A stretch of DNA of 64,000 bases from Paraburkholderia caribensis (GCF_002902945.1 NZ_CP026103.1:1550001-1614000); one strand, 5' to 3'. Numbered from the stretch's first letter, positions 17,358 through 27,135 are shown. The notes: generated by a model not told the origin, from the letters alone. Numbers and translations are program-made.

Positions 17358-18469
17358 TAGTGCCCTCCACCGAATGCGGAGCCACGCGCACGCGTGTCCA
17401 TTGCATTGCGCAATGCGTCGCCCATGAAAGTCAGCAACAGCAGAGTCACGACGAGCGCCGCGAACGCCGACACCGAAATCCACCACGCGTCGAGATTGTT
17501 CTTTCCTTCCTGCAGCAACTCGCCGAGACTCGGCATGGGCGGCGGAACGCCAAGCCCCAGAAAGTCGAGACTCGTCAGCGAGAGAATTGCCGCGCTCATG
17601 CGAAATGGAAGAAACGTGATGACGGGAGTGAGACTGTTCGGCAGAACATGGCGCCAGATGATCTGTCCATTCGACAGGCCCATGGTGCGCGCGGCCCTCA
17701 CGTAATCGAGTGAACGGTTGCGCAGGAACTCGGCCCGCACGTAATCCGACAGCACCAGCCAGCCGAACATCGACAGCAGAATGAAGAGTAGCCACAAGCT
17801 CGGCTCGAAGATCGAGGCAAAGATGATCAGCAAGTAAAGATCGGGCATCGAACTCCATATTTCGATCAGCCGCTGACCAATCAGATCCACCTTGCCGCCG
17901 TAAAAGCCCTGCACGGCACCCAGCAGAACGCCGAATGCGACGCCCGATACAGTGAGCGCCAACGCCATCAGCACCGACAGGCGGAAACCGTAGAGCAGCC
18001 GCGACAGTACATCGCGCCCATACTGGTCCGTTCCCAGCCAGTTGTCGGCATTGGGCGGCGCAGGGTACGGGCGCGTGGCGAAATAATCGATCGTGTCGTA
18101 GCGGTAATGATTTGGCGCATAGATCGCAAAGTTGCCATTCGACTGAATGCGGCTGCGAATGAATGGATCGAGGTAATTCGCTCTGGTCGTGAAGTCGCCG
18201 CCGAATAGGGTCTCCGGGTACTCTTTAGCAATAGGAAAGTAATAGTGGCCTTCGTAGCGCACGAGAAGCGGCCTGTCGTTTGCCACGAGATCGCTTAGCA
18301 AGCTCAGCGCGAAAAGAGTCGAAAAGATCACCGCGCTCCAGAAGCCGAGACGCTGGCTTCTGAAACGCCGCCACACGCGCCGCCACGGCGACGGCGACAC
18401 GGGCAGCGCGGCGACTGCGCTGCTAGCGCCCGGTGCGGTTGAACTGGATGCGGGGGTCGACAAGGACAT
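17357..18469 (-). CDS. yejE: Peptide ABC transporter permease YejE
   Basis: 370 residues, longer than ordinary DppC-type permeases because of the large periplasmic insert after the first membrane segment (DRPLLVRYEGHYYFP, DPFIRSRI), a mark of YejE. The binding-protein-dependent permease core includes NWLGTDQYGRDVLSRLLYG and the EAA-like loop DYVRAARTMGLSNGQI. Its start overlaps the end of yejB by 47 bp and its stop overlaps the yejF start. Confidence 0.93.
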   Translation of the reverse strand: MSLSTPASSSTAPGASSAVAALPVSPSPWRRVWRRFRSQRLGFWSAVIFSTLFALSLLSDLVANDRPLLVRYEGHYYFPIAKEYPETLFGGDFTTRANYLDPFIRSRIQSNGNFAIYAPNHYRYDTIDYFATRPYPAPPNADNWLGTDQYGRDVLSRLLYGFRLSVLMALALTVSGVAFGVLLGAVQGFYGGKVDLIGQRLIEIWSSMPDLYLLIIFASIFEPSLWLLFILLSMFGWLVLSDYVRAEFLRNRSLDYVRAARTMGLSNGQIIWRHVLPNSLTPVITFLPFRMSAAILSLTSLDFLGLGVPPPMPSLGELLQEGKNNLDAWWISVSAFAALVVTLLLLTFMGDALRNAMDTRARGSAFGGGH

Positions 18470-19469
18470 AGCACACGTCAGCGATGAGCTTGGTCAAAAG
18501 ACCAATCAGGGTGAACAGGAATAGCGAGCCGAGCACGACGGGATAGTCGCGGCGGATCACGGAGTCGTAAGAGAGCTGGCCCATGCCGTCGAGCGAAAAC
18601 AAAGTCTCGATCAGCAGATTGCCGTTCAGAAACGCGCCGACGAATGCCGCGGGCAAGCCAGTCAAAAGCGGGATCGCGGCATTGCGCAACACATGTCTGA
18701 ACAGGACGTCGCGTTGCGGCACACCCTTGGCTTTTGCGGTCAGCACGTATTGACGGCCGATCTCCTCCAGAAACGTGTTCTTCGTCAGGATCGTGACAAC
18801 CGCGAAGTTGCCGACTACGGCGGCCGTCACCGGCAAGACGATGTGCCACAGATAGTCGAGCACCTTGCCGATCGCACTGAGATCGTCGAAGTCGTCCGAG
18901 GTCAGGCCGCGCATCGGGAACACCTGCCACAACGTGCCGCCGCCGAACAGCATCAACAGCAGCACGCCGAACACGAAGCCTGGAATTGCATAGCCCGCCA
19001 GCACGGCGACACTCGTGACGGTATCGAAGCGCGACCCGTTGCGGACCGCCTTCGCGATGCCGAGCGGCACCGACACGAGGTAAGTCAATATCACCGTCCA
19101 TAATCCGAGCGTGATCGACACGGGCAGTTTCGAACGGATGACGCCCCACACGCTCTGATGGTGATAGTAGGACTGGCCGAGATCGAAGGTCGCGTAGTCT
19201 TCGAGCATCGCGAAGTAACGCGTGAGCGGCGGCTTGTCGAAGCCGAACTGCTTCTTGATCTGCTCCATCTGCTGAGGGTCCACGCCCTGACTGCCATGAT
19301 AGCCGCCGCCCCCCGCGCCGCCCTCGCCGCCCGGGCGCGCGCCGTGGCGCAATTGCGTCATGATCTGTTCGACAGGGCCGCCAGGCACGAACTGCGTGAC
19401 GACGAAGGTCAGCGTGACCACGCCGATGAGGGTCGGCACCATCAGGGCCAGCCGTTTCAGGATATACAT
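18423..19469 (-). CDS. yejB: Peptide ABC transporter permease YejB
   Basis: 348 residues from ATG 19469 (MYILKRLALMVPTLIGV), the normal DppB/YejB start. A Gly-rich periplasmic insert (residues about 52-75) is followed by GFDKPPLTRYF and the EAA loop AKGVPQRDVLFRHVLRNA. It lies 16 bp after yejA and overlaps yejE. It forms the inner-membrane channel with YejE. Confidence 0.93.
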   Translation of the reverse strand: MYILKRLALMVPTLIGVVTLTFVVTQFVPGGPVEQIMTQLRHGARPGGEGGAGGGGYHGSQGVDPQQMEQIKKQFGFDKPPLTRYFAMLEDYATFDLGQSYYHHQSVWGVIRSKLPVSITLGLWTVILTYLVSVPLGIAKAVRNGSRFDTVTSVAVLAGYAIPGFVFGVLLLMLFGGGTLWQVFPMRGLTSDDFDDLSAIGKVLDYLWHIVLPVTAAVVGNFAVVTILTKNTFLEEIGRQYVLTAKAKGVPQRDVLFRHVLRNAAIPLLTGLPAAFVGAFLNGNLLIETLFSLDGMGQLSYDSVIRRDYPVVLGSLFLFTLIGLLTKLIADVCYVLVDPRIQFNRTGR

Positions 19470-19485
19470 CAGCACGGTCTGCTCC

Positions 19486-21366
19486 TCATTGCACGTTTGC
19501 GGACGCAACGCTCGCAGCCGCCGGCTTGCGATACCAGTAGCTGATCACCCAGTCTTCCGCCTGATAGGTGTATGGCACGAGATCAGGAAAGCCGAGGGAA
19601 GTGCGGTATGCAATGCGCGAAGCGGGCGAATAGTATTCGGGGATCTGATAACACTCGGCGATCAGCACACGGTCAAGTGCGTGCGTCGCCGTTTGCAGTT
19701 CCTCCAGCGATTTCGCCCGCAACACGGCGCGAATCAGCGCATCGACCGCTGCCGAGCGCACGCCGGGATAGTTCTCCGATCCGCTTTGCGATGCCGATGC
19801 CGTGCCAAAGCGATGCTCCAGTTCGACGCCCGGAATCGTCACGGTCGGATAGATAAACGTGGTCATGTCGAACTCGAAGTTGTCGAGCCGCTTCTGATAA
19901 AGCGCGCTGTCGATCTCACGCAAGCGCGCGTCGATGCCGAGCGTTTGCAGATTGCGCATGAACGGCAGGATGACGCGGTCCATGCCCGGCTGGTCGTCGA
20001 TAATTTCGATGCTCATCGGCGTGCCGCTCGCGTCGCGCAACTGGCCGTCGTGCACGCGCCATCCTGCTTCGGCGAGCAGGTCGCGAGCCTGTCTCAGGTT
20101 GTCGCGCAGCGTGTGCGGCGGCAGCGTGTCGGGTTGCTTCGGCATCGCGGCAAACACGCTCGCGGGCAGCTGCGCGCGGTACGGTTCCAGTAATGCAAGC
20201 TCCTTCTCTGAAGGCAAACCGCTTGCCGCAAAAGGGCTGTCCTGAAAGTAGCTATTCAGACGCCGGTACTGCCCGTAGAACATCATCCGGTTCATCCAGT
20301 CGTAATCGAACGCGTACGAAAGCGCCTTACGCACGCGTGCATCGCGAAACATCGGCTTGCGCGTGTTGAACATCAGGCCCTGCATCTGCGCGCCGTGATT
20401 GGAAAATAGCTGACGCGTCAGCAAACCATTGTTGAAGTTCTTGCCGATGTACTTGCGCGCCCATTGCGTCGAACTGTATTCGACCTGCACATCGGTATCG
20501 CCTGCCTTGAAGGATTCGAGTTGTGTGTAATGATCGAGATAGAGCTTGAATGCAATGCGCTCGAAACGGTACATGCCGCGTCGCGATGGGAGATCGGCGG
20601 CCCAATACGCGGGATTGCGCCGGTAGACGATCTGCTTGTCGTTCTTGCGTTGCTCGATCAGATACGGGCCGCTCGCAATAGGCGGCACGTTGGTCAACTG
20701 ATCGAACGCAATGCGCTTGCCGTCGGGCTGCGCGCTCCATTTCGGCGAAAAGACGGGAATGTCTCCCGCGATCAGCGGCGCAGCGCGATCCGCATGCCGA
20801 AAGTCGAAACGAACGTGCGACGCGTCCACTACAGTCGCGCGCTTGATTAGCGCAAACTGCGAATTGAACAGCGGCGACACGGCAGCACTGCTCAACGTGT
20901 CGAACGAGTATTTGACATCCGCTGCGGTTACAACGTCGCCATTCGAAAAGCGCGCGCGCGGATCGATATGGAATGTCGCCGACAATCCATCGGGCGCGAC
21001 TTCCACGTCGTCGGCAATCAACGGGTATTCGGATGCGAGCTCATCCCAGCTACGCTGCATCAGCGTATCGAACATCAAGTGCTGGATGTCGGGTGCGGGA
21101 GATCCACGCACGAGAAACGGATTGAGCGAATCGTAACTTTGCGCTTCGTTGTAGTTCTGAAAATTAAGCGTGCCGTTCGCTGGCGCATCCGGATTCGCAT
21201 AGTCGAAATGCGTGAACTCCGGCGGGTATTTCGGCTCGTCGTATTGCGCGATCGATGGCCTCGCTTGTGCGGGCATTGCATGCAACGCGATGCCGGCCAT
21301 CAACGCGAGCACGCATGCGTGGCCGGCCGTCGCGCGAAAACGAAGGATCAGGGTGCGTCTCATCAT
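19486..21366 (-). CDS. yejA: Periplasmic peptide-binding protein YejA
   Basis: 626 residues from ATG 21366; a second ATG is at 21363. A signal peptide ends near HAMPAQA-RPSIAQY. The SBP_bac_5 fold shows NYNEAQSYDSLNPF, DVVTAADVKYSFDTL, DARVRKALSYAFDYDW and late QAEDWVISYWY. The first motif is typical of YejA (lead for microcin C/peptide import). A strong 11-bp hairpin sits 15 bp before the start, which may affect its translation or separate it from tonB. Confidence 0.93.
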   Translation of the reverse strand: MMRRTLILRFRATAGHACVLALMAGIALHAMPAQARPSIAQYDEPKYPPEFTHFDYANPDAPANGTLNFQNYNEAQSYDSLNPFLVRGSPAPDIQHLMFDTLMQRSWDELASEYPLIADDVEVAPDGLSATFHIDPRARFSNGDVVTAADVKYSFDTLSSAAVSPLFNSQFALIKRATVVDASHVRFDFRHADRAAPLIAGDIPVFSPKWSAQPDGKRIAFDQLTNVPPIASGPYLIEQRKNDKQIVYRRNPAYWAADLPSRRGMYRFERIAFKLYLDHYTQLESFKAGDTDVQVEYSSTQWARKYIGKNFNNGLLTRQLFSNHGAQMQGLMFNTRKPMFRDARVRKALSYAFDYDWMNRMMFYGQYRRLNSYFQDSPFAASGLPSEKELALLEPYRAQLPASVFAAMPKQPDTLPPHTLRDNLRQARDLLAEAGWRVHDGQLRDASGTPMSIEIIDDQPGMDRVILPFMRNLQTLGIDARLREIDSALYQKRLDNFEFDMTTFIYPTVTIPGVELEHRFGTASASQSGSENYPGVRSAAVDALIRAVLRAKSLEELQTATHALDRVLIAECYQIPEYYSPASRIAYRTSLGFPDLVPYTYQAEDWVISYWYRKPAAASVASANVQ

Positions 21367-21380
21367 CAGCGTGGTTGAAT

Positions 21381-21409
21381 GCGCGCGCGGGCTCGTAACC
21401 CGCGCGCGC
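21381..21409 (-). promoter_or_regulatory. GC hairpin just upstream of yejA
   Basis: Perfect 11-bp inverted repeat (GCGCGCGCGGG / CCCGCGCGCGC) with a 7-base loop between tonB and yejA. No U-run follows on the minus strand, so it is better seen as an RNA-processing or translation-control hairpin than a plain terminator. Confidence 0.5.
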
Positions 21410-21486
21410 TGCATCGAACGGGCGCATCGGCAATGGGTCGCTGCCTTTGCGCGTCGCCTGTCTCTCAGGTTATGCCGTTGAATTCG

Positions 21487-22260
21487 TCAATCGTCGTCCG
21501 ATGCCGTCGTCTTGAACGAAAACTCCACTTCGCCGACATACGGCTCCGCGTTCTTTTCGCACTTGTAGGCGCGGCCCGCGGCGATCACCGCCTCGTTGAA
21601 GACCGTGGTTGGCGGCGTAACGCGCACGATCTTCACCTCGCCGACGCTGCCGTCCGCGTTGATCGACAAATGCGCAAGCACGTTCGCGGAAATGCCCTGC
21701 TCCAGCGCGCGACGCGGAATCTGCGGCTGCACCGACTGGCAATGCCCGCGTCCATCGACCACGCCATGCAGCGCGGGCGGCGCAACGGGCGCCGTTCCCG
21801 TGGCCGCCGTAGCAGGCGCGGGGGTCGCCGACGGCGGCGCGGTCGCGAGCGCGGGTGCATTCGCCGCGGGATTCGCAGCGGCCGGGATGTTCGCCTCCTT
21901 CGGCGCGGCAGACGGCTTCGCGGGCGGCGGCTTCGGCACCGGCAGCGGCTTGGGCTGCACCTGCTTCGGCACGGTCTTTTGCGGCTCGGGCGCGGGCGGC
22001 GGCTCGATCTTCTTCACTTCGGGCGGCGGAGGCGGCGGGGGCGGAGCGATCTGCACGCGCATTTCTTTCGGGGCAGGCGGCGGGTCCTGCTGAAACTTCA
22101 CGTGCGATACCCCAACGATCAACAACAGTTCGATCAGCAGCGCCGCGCCGATCGCGAGCCGCATCGAAATGCGGCCATGATGCGACGGCGTCGACGAAGC
22201 CCACAGTGCGCCATTGAGCCGCCGTTGTGGTTCTTTCATATCGATGGCGGGTGAGCTCAT
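21487..22260 (-). CDS. tonB: TonB family energy transducer
   Basis: 257 residues. One membrane anchor (about 33-51), then a long Pro-rich periplasmic spacer (KEMRVQIAPPPPPPPP, EPQKTVPKQVQPKP) and a C-terminal TonB domain from about 165 (LEQGISANVLAHLSINADGSVGEV). Its ATG overlaps the exbD stop by four bases. It couples the proton-driven ExbBD motor to an outer-membrane receptor, most simply the one encoded divergently at 24371. Confidence 0.93.
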   Translation of the reverse strand: MSSPAIDMKEPQRRLNGALWASSTPSHHGRISMRLAIGAALLIELLLIVGVSHVKFQQDPPPAPKEMRVQIAPPPPPPPPEVKKIEPPPAPEPQKTVPKQVQPKPLPVPKPPPAKPSAAPKEANIPAAANPAANAPALATAPPSATPAPATAATGTAPVAPPALHGVVDGRGHCQSVQPQIPRRALEQGISANVLAHLSINADGSVGEVKIVRVTPPTTVFNEAVIAAGRAYKCEKNAEPYVGEVEFSFKTTASDDD

Positions 22261-22676
22261 GTCGTCGGATTCGTGGCCAGCGCAACCGAACTGATGCCCG
22301 CCGCGCGCACCAGGTCCATCACCTTCACGATGTTCTTGTAGCTCGTTCCCTCGTCGCCCGCGATCGCGACGTCCACCTTCTTCGCATCGTGCACGAGCCC
22401 TTCCAGACGTGCCGTCAGTTCGGTGGGCGTGACCTGTTTGGCGTCGAGATACAGCTCGTCGTTCTTCGTCACGCCGATCGACACTTTCACCGTCTGCTGC
22501 AACTGTTCGGCCGTGCTCGATTGCGGCAGGTCGAGCTTGATGCCCGCGCCCTGGATCATCTTCAGCGTCGCGAGCATGAAGAAGACCAGCAGGAACATCA
22601 TGATGTCGATCATCGGAATGATCTCGATGCGCGCCTTTTCTTCACCGCCCAGATAGTGGCTGCGATGGTTTCGCAT
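22257..22676 (-). CDS. exbD: Biopolymer transport protein ExbD
   Basis: 139 residues with a single N-terminal membrane helix carrying the functional Asp (EIIPMIDIMMFLLVFFMLAT, residues about 18-37) and a periplasmic domain. Together with ExbB it forms the motor for TonB. It overlaps tonB by four bases and is 30 bp after exbB. Confidence 0.95.
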   Translation of the reverse strand: MRNHRSHYLGGEEKARIEIIPMIDIMMFLLVFFMLATLKMIQGAGIKLDLPQSSTAEQLQQTVKVSIGVTKNDELYLDAKQVTPTELTARLEGLVHDAKKVDVAIAGDEGTSYKNIVKVMDLVRAAGISSVALATNPTT

Positions 22677-22706
22677 GGTGTTTCTCCTTTACGGCAGATA
22701 GCGGTT

Positions 22707-23318
22707 TCAGGCCGCGAAACGCGAAACGAGCAGCGACTTGATGAGGTCGAACTGATTGACCGTCATGCGGATGCGCTTGTTGAAATAGTTCAGGAAGATC
22801 ACGCAGATGATCGCGATGGTCAGGCCGCAGGCCGTCGCCGTCAGCGCGTGGCCGATGCCGCCCGTCACGCCGTTCGGATTGGCCGTGCCGCTCGTGCCGA
22901 GCACGTTGAACGACTCCACCATGCCGATGATCGTGCCCAGCAGACCGAGCAGCGGGCCGAGCGTCACAGCCGTATCGAGAATCCACAGATTGCGGTCGAG
23001 GCGCGGCAGCTGAAACATGATCGTCTCTTCGATCTCGCGCTCCACGACGGCTTCCGTCTTGCCCTTCGCCTTCATGGCCGTTTTCACGAGTTCGCCCTGC
23101 ACCGTCGCGCGATAGTGCTCGGCGACCTTGGCGGCATCGTCCGGCCTGGCGGGATCGACGAGCTTCAGGTCGTGTTCGAGTGTCTTGCCCGCCTGCACGG
23201 CGCGCGAGAAGAACACAAAGCGCTCGATGATGATCGCGATGCCGAGCAGGAAGATGAAGGCAAGAAGGGGAATCAGACCCATCGACTGGATCGAGTAGGT
23301 AATGAGCGTATTCAGCAC
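22707..23318 (-). CDS. exbB: Biopolymer transport protein ExbB
   Basis: 203 residues, MotA/TolQ/ExbB family. Membrane helices at about 14-34, and two near residues 112-137 (TAVTLGPLLGLLGTIIGMV) and 155-177. First gene of exbB-exbD-tonB; the roughly 1-kb region between it and the receptor gene contains the promoter. Confidence 0.95.
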   Translation of the reverse strand: MLNTLITYSIQSMGLIPLLAFIFLLGIAIIIERFVFFSRAVQAGKTLEHDLKLVDPARPDDAAKVAEHYRATVQGELVKTAMKAKGKTEAVVEREIEETIMFQLPRLDRNLWILDTAVTLGPLLGLLGTIIGMVESFNVLGTSGTANPNGVTGGIGHALTATACGLTIAIICVIFLNYFNKRIRMTVNQFDLIKSLLVSRFAA

Positions 23319-24370
23319 TGCGGACTCCGGTTAGTACGATCGAACAGCCGTTGCATGACGGCATGGGTTTCAGTGGACCGGCGGCTTCGTGGGCTGCCGG
23401 GAAAAAGGCGCGCCCTCCAATGCAAAGGCCGTACCAGGTCGACACGTATGCGGCGGGCGACGAAGCAACCGAAGCCGCGTCCCCGATGCGCAAAGGCCCG
23501 TATTTCAAGGCATTACCCAATTTCACAGTTAAAACATTTCCACTGACGATGCAGCATCCTCGCGCGTGCATATAACCCGTCAAATTAAAGAGCAACACCC
23601 GGACTTAGACCTGGTTCGCGCAATCCACACAGCTCATCAAACTTTGTTTAGTAGCGCAATTGGTGCACGACCCATTTGAATGGCAATAAACAGTGCATTT
23701 ATTCAATTGGAATTAGACAAGTTATTTACACTTTCATTAAAGCACCGTGAGGCGTGAGTTCGGTCTTTGCGTTTCATGCAATGTTGCCCACAGGATAAGG
23801 GATTGAGCATCACATCGATGCAAACAAAGTTTGATGAGCATCGTTTTATCAGCTAAAGCGGATGCCCCGATTTAGTTACTAAACAGATTAAAAGCGAAAT
23901 GTAATGATTCGCACCGGTTTGAAAAGCGCGCCTTTTGTTAGTGCTTTTCACGCACTGTAAACGCCAATAGAAGAATAGCTCTAAATGCGTTTTGCGGGTA
24001 TCACCAATCCTTCCACTGTGTTACTCGCGCGAAAGTTCTTTTAAGACTTTCCATTGATATTTCGCATTCCCATTTAACTTTGTTTTTTACGAATCCAATC
24101 AATCCTTTGCACACGAATTAATTCGTATCGAACGCCACCGCACCGCTCTTTTGCCGCCGACGTGGCATGCGTTTCGCTTTCGGCAGCGCTCGCTTTCAGC
24201 CAGAGCGCGCCGACACGATCGGCAATGCGCCCTGGACGGGACGTGCGACATGGCGCCGTTACGCGTCAGCAGCGAGGACCTTGCTGACCCGGTCGCACGA
24301 CTGCACGCAGCGACTCGCATGCGTGCGGATCGTTCAACAGAAGTCGTCTCAACGACAAGAAGGAGCGCAA
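23319..24370. promoter_or_regulatory. Divergent exbB / receptor regulatory region with repeated AACTTTGTTT motif
   Basis: About 1 kb of AT-rich DNA between divergent exbB and the TonB-dependent receptor, with no gene. The motif AACTTTGTTT occurs at 23640-23649 and 24076-24085, and inverted (AAACAAAGTT) at 23822-23831. The first and second belong to a perfect 18-bp inverted repeat, 23632-23649 and 23822-23839. Another dyad, TTTAGT-T-ACTAAA, is at 23871-23883. No recognisable Fur box was found. Confidence 0.6.
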
Positions 24371-27049
24371 GTGAAACAGAAGAGACTGGTCTCGGCGATC
24401 AGGACAATCATAGGAGCCGAGCTGGTGCTGACGGCGGCATTCATCCCGCTCGCGCATGCACAGAGCCAACCCGATAGCGCAGCCGCGCCGACTGCGGCCA
24501 GCGCACCGGCCGTCAGCAAACTCGACAAGGTCGAAATCACAGGGTCGTTGATCCGCACGTCGGACAAGGTCGGCAACGTCGAAGTCCAGACCATCACGCC
24601 GAAGGAAATTCAGGCGAGCGGCTATACCACCGTGGCCGACTTCCTGCGCGGCACGTCGGCGAACTCCGCCAGCAGCTGGTCGCAAAGCACGATGAACGGC
24701 ACGGCGCCAGGCGGTGCGGGTATCGCGCTGCGCGGGCTCAGCGAGAAGTACACGCTGGTGCTGGTCGATGGGCAGCGCGTCGCCAATTACGCGCAGGCCG
24801 TGAACTTCACCGACACCTTCTTCGATGTGAATTCGATCCCGTTGAACATGGTCGATCACATCGAAATCGTCAAAACGGGGGCCGTTTCCGAGTACGGTTC
24901 CGACGCGATCGCGGGCGTGGTGAACATCATCACGAAGAAGAACTTCCAGGGCCTGCAGGTCGACGGGCAACTCGGCAAGGCGCAGCATCCCGGCGATGGC
25001 CAGGGCAGCTTCAGCGTGCTGGCCGGCTTCGGCGATCTCAACGCGGACCGTTTCAATGTCACGGCGGCGGCGAGCTATTACCGCGACAGCGGCTCGACAC
25101 TGGCCGACCGCGACATGACGAAGAACCAGGACTTCACGCAATACCCGGGCGGTCTCAAGGCGCCGCTCGGGCCGAACCAGCAGTCGTACTGGGGCCTGCC
25201 CGACGGCTCCACGCAGGCGCTCAGCCCGTGCCCGCCCGGCAGCAGCGCGGCCAACACGGCAGGCGCATCGTGCACGTACAACACGGCCGCCGCGACGTCG
25301 CTGATCCCTTCGACGACGCGCCTGAACGCCAATGTGCGCGGCACGTTCAAGATCAACGACGAGACGCAGGCCTTCGCCGACTTCTGGGCGAGCCGCAACG
25401 AAACCGTGCAGCTGATGGGCCCGGCTTCGATCTCGTCGACCACCAACGTATTCAACCCCACGACGGGCTCGGTCGCGCCGCTGCCGCGCACTGTCGCCGG
25501 CTCGAATCCGTTTAACCCGTTCGGCGTGGATACGCCGATCAACCTCACCTTCCCCAACAACGTCGCGTCGGCGGATACGGTGTCGACATTCTGGAAGGCG
25601 TCGACGGGTGTCAAAGGCTCGTTCACGACGCAGAAGCTCGGCGACTGGGACTGGTCGGCAGAATACGGTCACTCGCAAAGTACCGTCGATACGCACTACT
25701 CGAACTCGCTCAACGTGGCGGGTGTCGAGAACATTCTCGGCAACGGCGTCTATAACTTCGCGAATCCCGCCTCCACGCCCAATGGCCTGAACGGCGTGTT
25801 CATGGACGACTATCAGCAGGCCATCTCGAAGCTCGATAGCGTGACGGCGAAGACATCGACGGGCAATCTGTTCACGCTGCCGACGGGCAACGTCGGCTTC
25901 GGCATCGGCTCGGAGTTCCGCCACGAAAGCTCGACGATCAATCCGCGCACCTTTGCGTCGGAAGGCATTGCGGCGCCCGCCAACGTGCAGAGCGTAGACG
26001 GCTCGCGCAACGTCGCAGCCGTGTTCTACCAGATCGAGATTCCGATTATCCGCAACCTCACGTTCACGCAGGCGGGCCGCTACGACCACTACAGCGACTT
26101 CGGCGGCGCGTTCTCGCCGAGCTTCGCGTTGCGCTTCCAGCCGGTGCAGATGTTCACGACCTACGCGTCGTACAGCCGGGGCTTCCGCGCGCCGACGCTG
26201 GTGGAGAACTCGCAGGCCGCGTATCTCGCGCACCAGAACCTCGTCGACCCGAACGATCCGAGCGGCGTGCCGACCAAACACTTCACGACCGAGCAGATCA
26301 ACGGCAACCCCGACCTGCAGCCGGAGCATACGAAGAACTACAACATCGGCTTCCAGCTGTCCCCGGATACGTCGACCGATATCGGCGCGTCGTTCTACAA
26401 GATTCACATCGACGGCGTGATCGGCACGAACGACCCGAACGCGCTGCTTCAGCAGAACGATCCGTCCGTCGTCATCCGCAATCCGGACGGCACGATCCGC
26501 TATGTCGCGCAGCAGTTCGTGAATCTCGGCTCGCTCGATACCGACGGCTTCGACATGAACTTCCGCAAGTCGGTCGGCACGAAGTACGGCACGTTCACGC
26601 TATCGGGCGACTGGGCCTATGTGTGGCACTTCAAGCTGAACAGCCCGGGCAGCCCGACGCAAGACTTCGCGGGCAACAACCTCGCGCTGCTGCAGCCGTT
26701 CGGCGCGAGCAACCCGCGCTGGAAGGGCAATACGAGCCTGAGCTGGGACTACCAGAAGTTCACGACCACGCTGACGTGGCAGTACACGGGGCCGTACACG
26801 AATGCCGTCGCGGCAGAATTCGGCGATGGCGGCACGCTGTCGGTCGCGTCGTATAGCCAGTTCAACCTGATGGCCACGTATCGCGGCTTCAAGCACTGGA
26901 CGATTTATGGCGGCATCACGAACCTGTTCGACAAGAAGCCGCCGTTCGACGTCGAATGGCAGGCCGTGCCCGACATCACGGGTTACGACCAGTCGCTGTA
27001 CACCGATCTCGGCCGCTTCTTCCAGGTCGGCGCGACGTACCGGTTCTGA
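24371..27049 (+). CDS. TonB-dependent outer-membrane receptor
   Basis: 892 residues. I chose GTG 24371 because AGGAG precedes it by five bases and a clean signal peptide follows (VKQKRLVSAIRTII to AHA-QSQPD); the frame is open upstream but the extra sequence is not signal-like. Plug domain about 55-190 (VEVQTITPKEIQASG, ALRGLSEKYTLVLVDGQR, GSDAIAGVVNIITKK), then a 22-strand barrel ending in FFQVGATYRF with terminal Phe. The ligand is not evident; the plug resembles the broad Oar/IroN-like group. It is divergent from exbBD-tonB-yejABEF. Confidence 0.93.
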   Translation: MKQKRLVSAIRTIIGAELVLTAAFIPLAHAQSQPDSAAAPTAASAPAVSKLDKVEITGSLIRTSDKVGNVEVQTITPKEIQASGYTTVADFLRGTSANSASSWSQSTMNGTAPGGAGIALRGLSEKYTLVLVDGQRVANYAQAVNFTDTFFDVNSIPLNMVDHIEIVKTGAVSEYGSDAIAGVVNIITKKNFQGLQVDGQLGKAQHPGDGQGSFSVLAGFGDLNADRFNVTAAASYYRDSGSTLADRDMTKNQDFTQYPGGLKAPLGPNQQSYWGLPDGSTQALSPCPPGSSAANTAGASCTYNTAAATSLIPSTTRLNANVRGTFKINDETQAFADFWASRNETVQLMGPASISSTTNVFNPTTGSVAPLPRTVAGSNPFNPFGVDTPINLTFPNNVASADTVSTFWKASTGVKGSFTTQKLGDWDWSAEYGHSQSTVDTHYSNSLNVAGVENILGNGVYNFANPASTPNGLNGVFMDDYQQAISKLDSVTAKTSTGNLFTLPTGNVGFGIGSEFRHESSTINPRTFASEGIAAPANVQSVDGSRNVAAVFYQIEIPIIRNLTFTQAGRYDHYSDFGGAFSPSFALRFQPVQMFTTYASYSRGFRAPTLVENSQAAYLAHQNLVDPNDPSGVPTKHFTTEQINGNPDLQPEHTKNYNIGFQLSPDTSTDIGASFYKIHIDGVIGTNDPNALLQQNDPSVVIRNPDGTIRYVAQQFVNLGSLDTDGFDMNFRKSVGTKYGTFTLSGDWAYVWHFKLNSPGSPTQDFAGNNLALLQPFGASNPRWKGNTSLSWDYQKFTTTLTWQYTGPYTNAVAAEFGDGGTLSVASYSQFNLMATYRGFKHWTIYGGITNLFDKKPPFDVEWQAVPDITGYDQSLYTDLGRFFQVGATYRF

Positions 27050-27075
27050 TTCACGCGTTACCGTGTGATGAAGGA

Positions 27076-27095
27076 GTCTCCCGGCCGCGGGAGAC
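27076..27095 (+). terminator. First hairpin after the receptor gene
   Basis: GTCTCCCG / CGGGAGAC, 8-bp perfect stem with GCCG loop, followed by GTTGTTGTTG. It lies 27 bp after the receptor stop. Confidence 0.55.
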
Positions 27096-27135
27096 GTTGT
27101 TGTTGCAATTCCACCCCTTGTTTCAGGGGCTTTGC

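Noticed and set aside
23319..24370. Possible Fur box controlling exbB and the receptor
   Set aside because: I found no sequence close to the GATAATGATTATC consensus; only the AACTTTGTTT motif stands out.
24266..26407. Minus-strand open frame of 713 codons inside the TonB receptor
   Set aside because: Arg-rich shadow of the receptor; no motifs, and the receptor frame has signal peptide, plug and terminal Phe.
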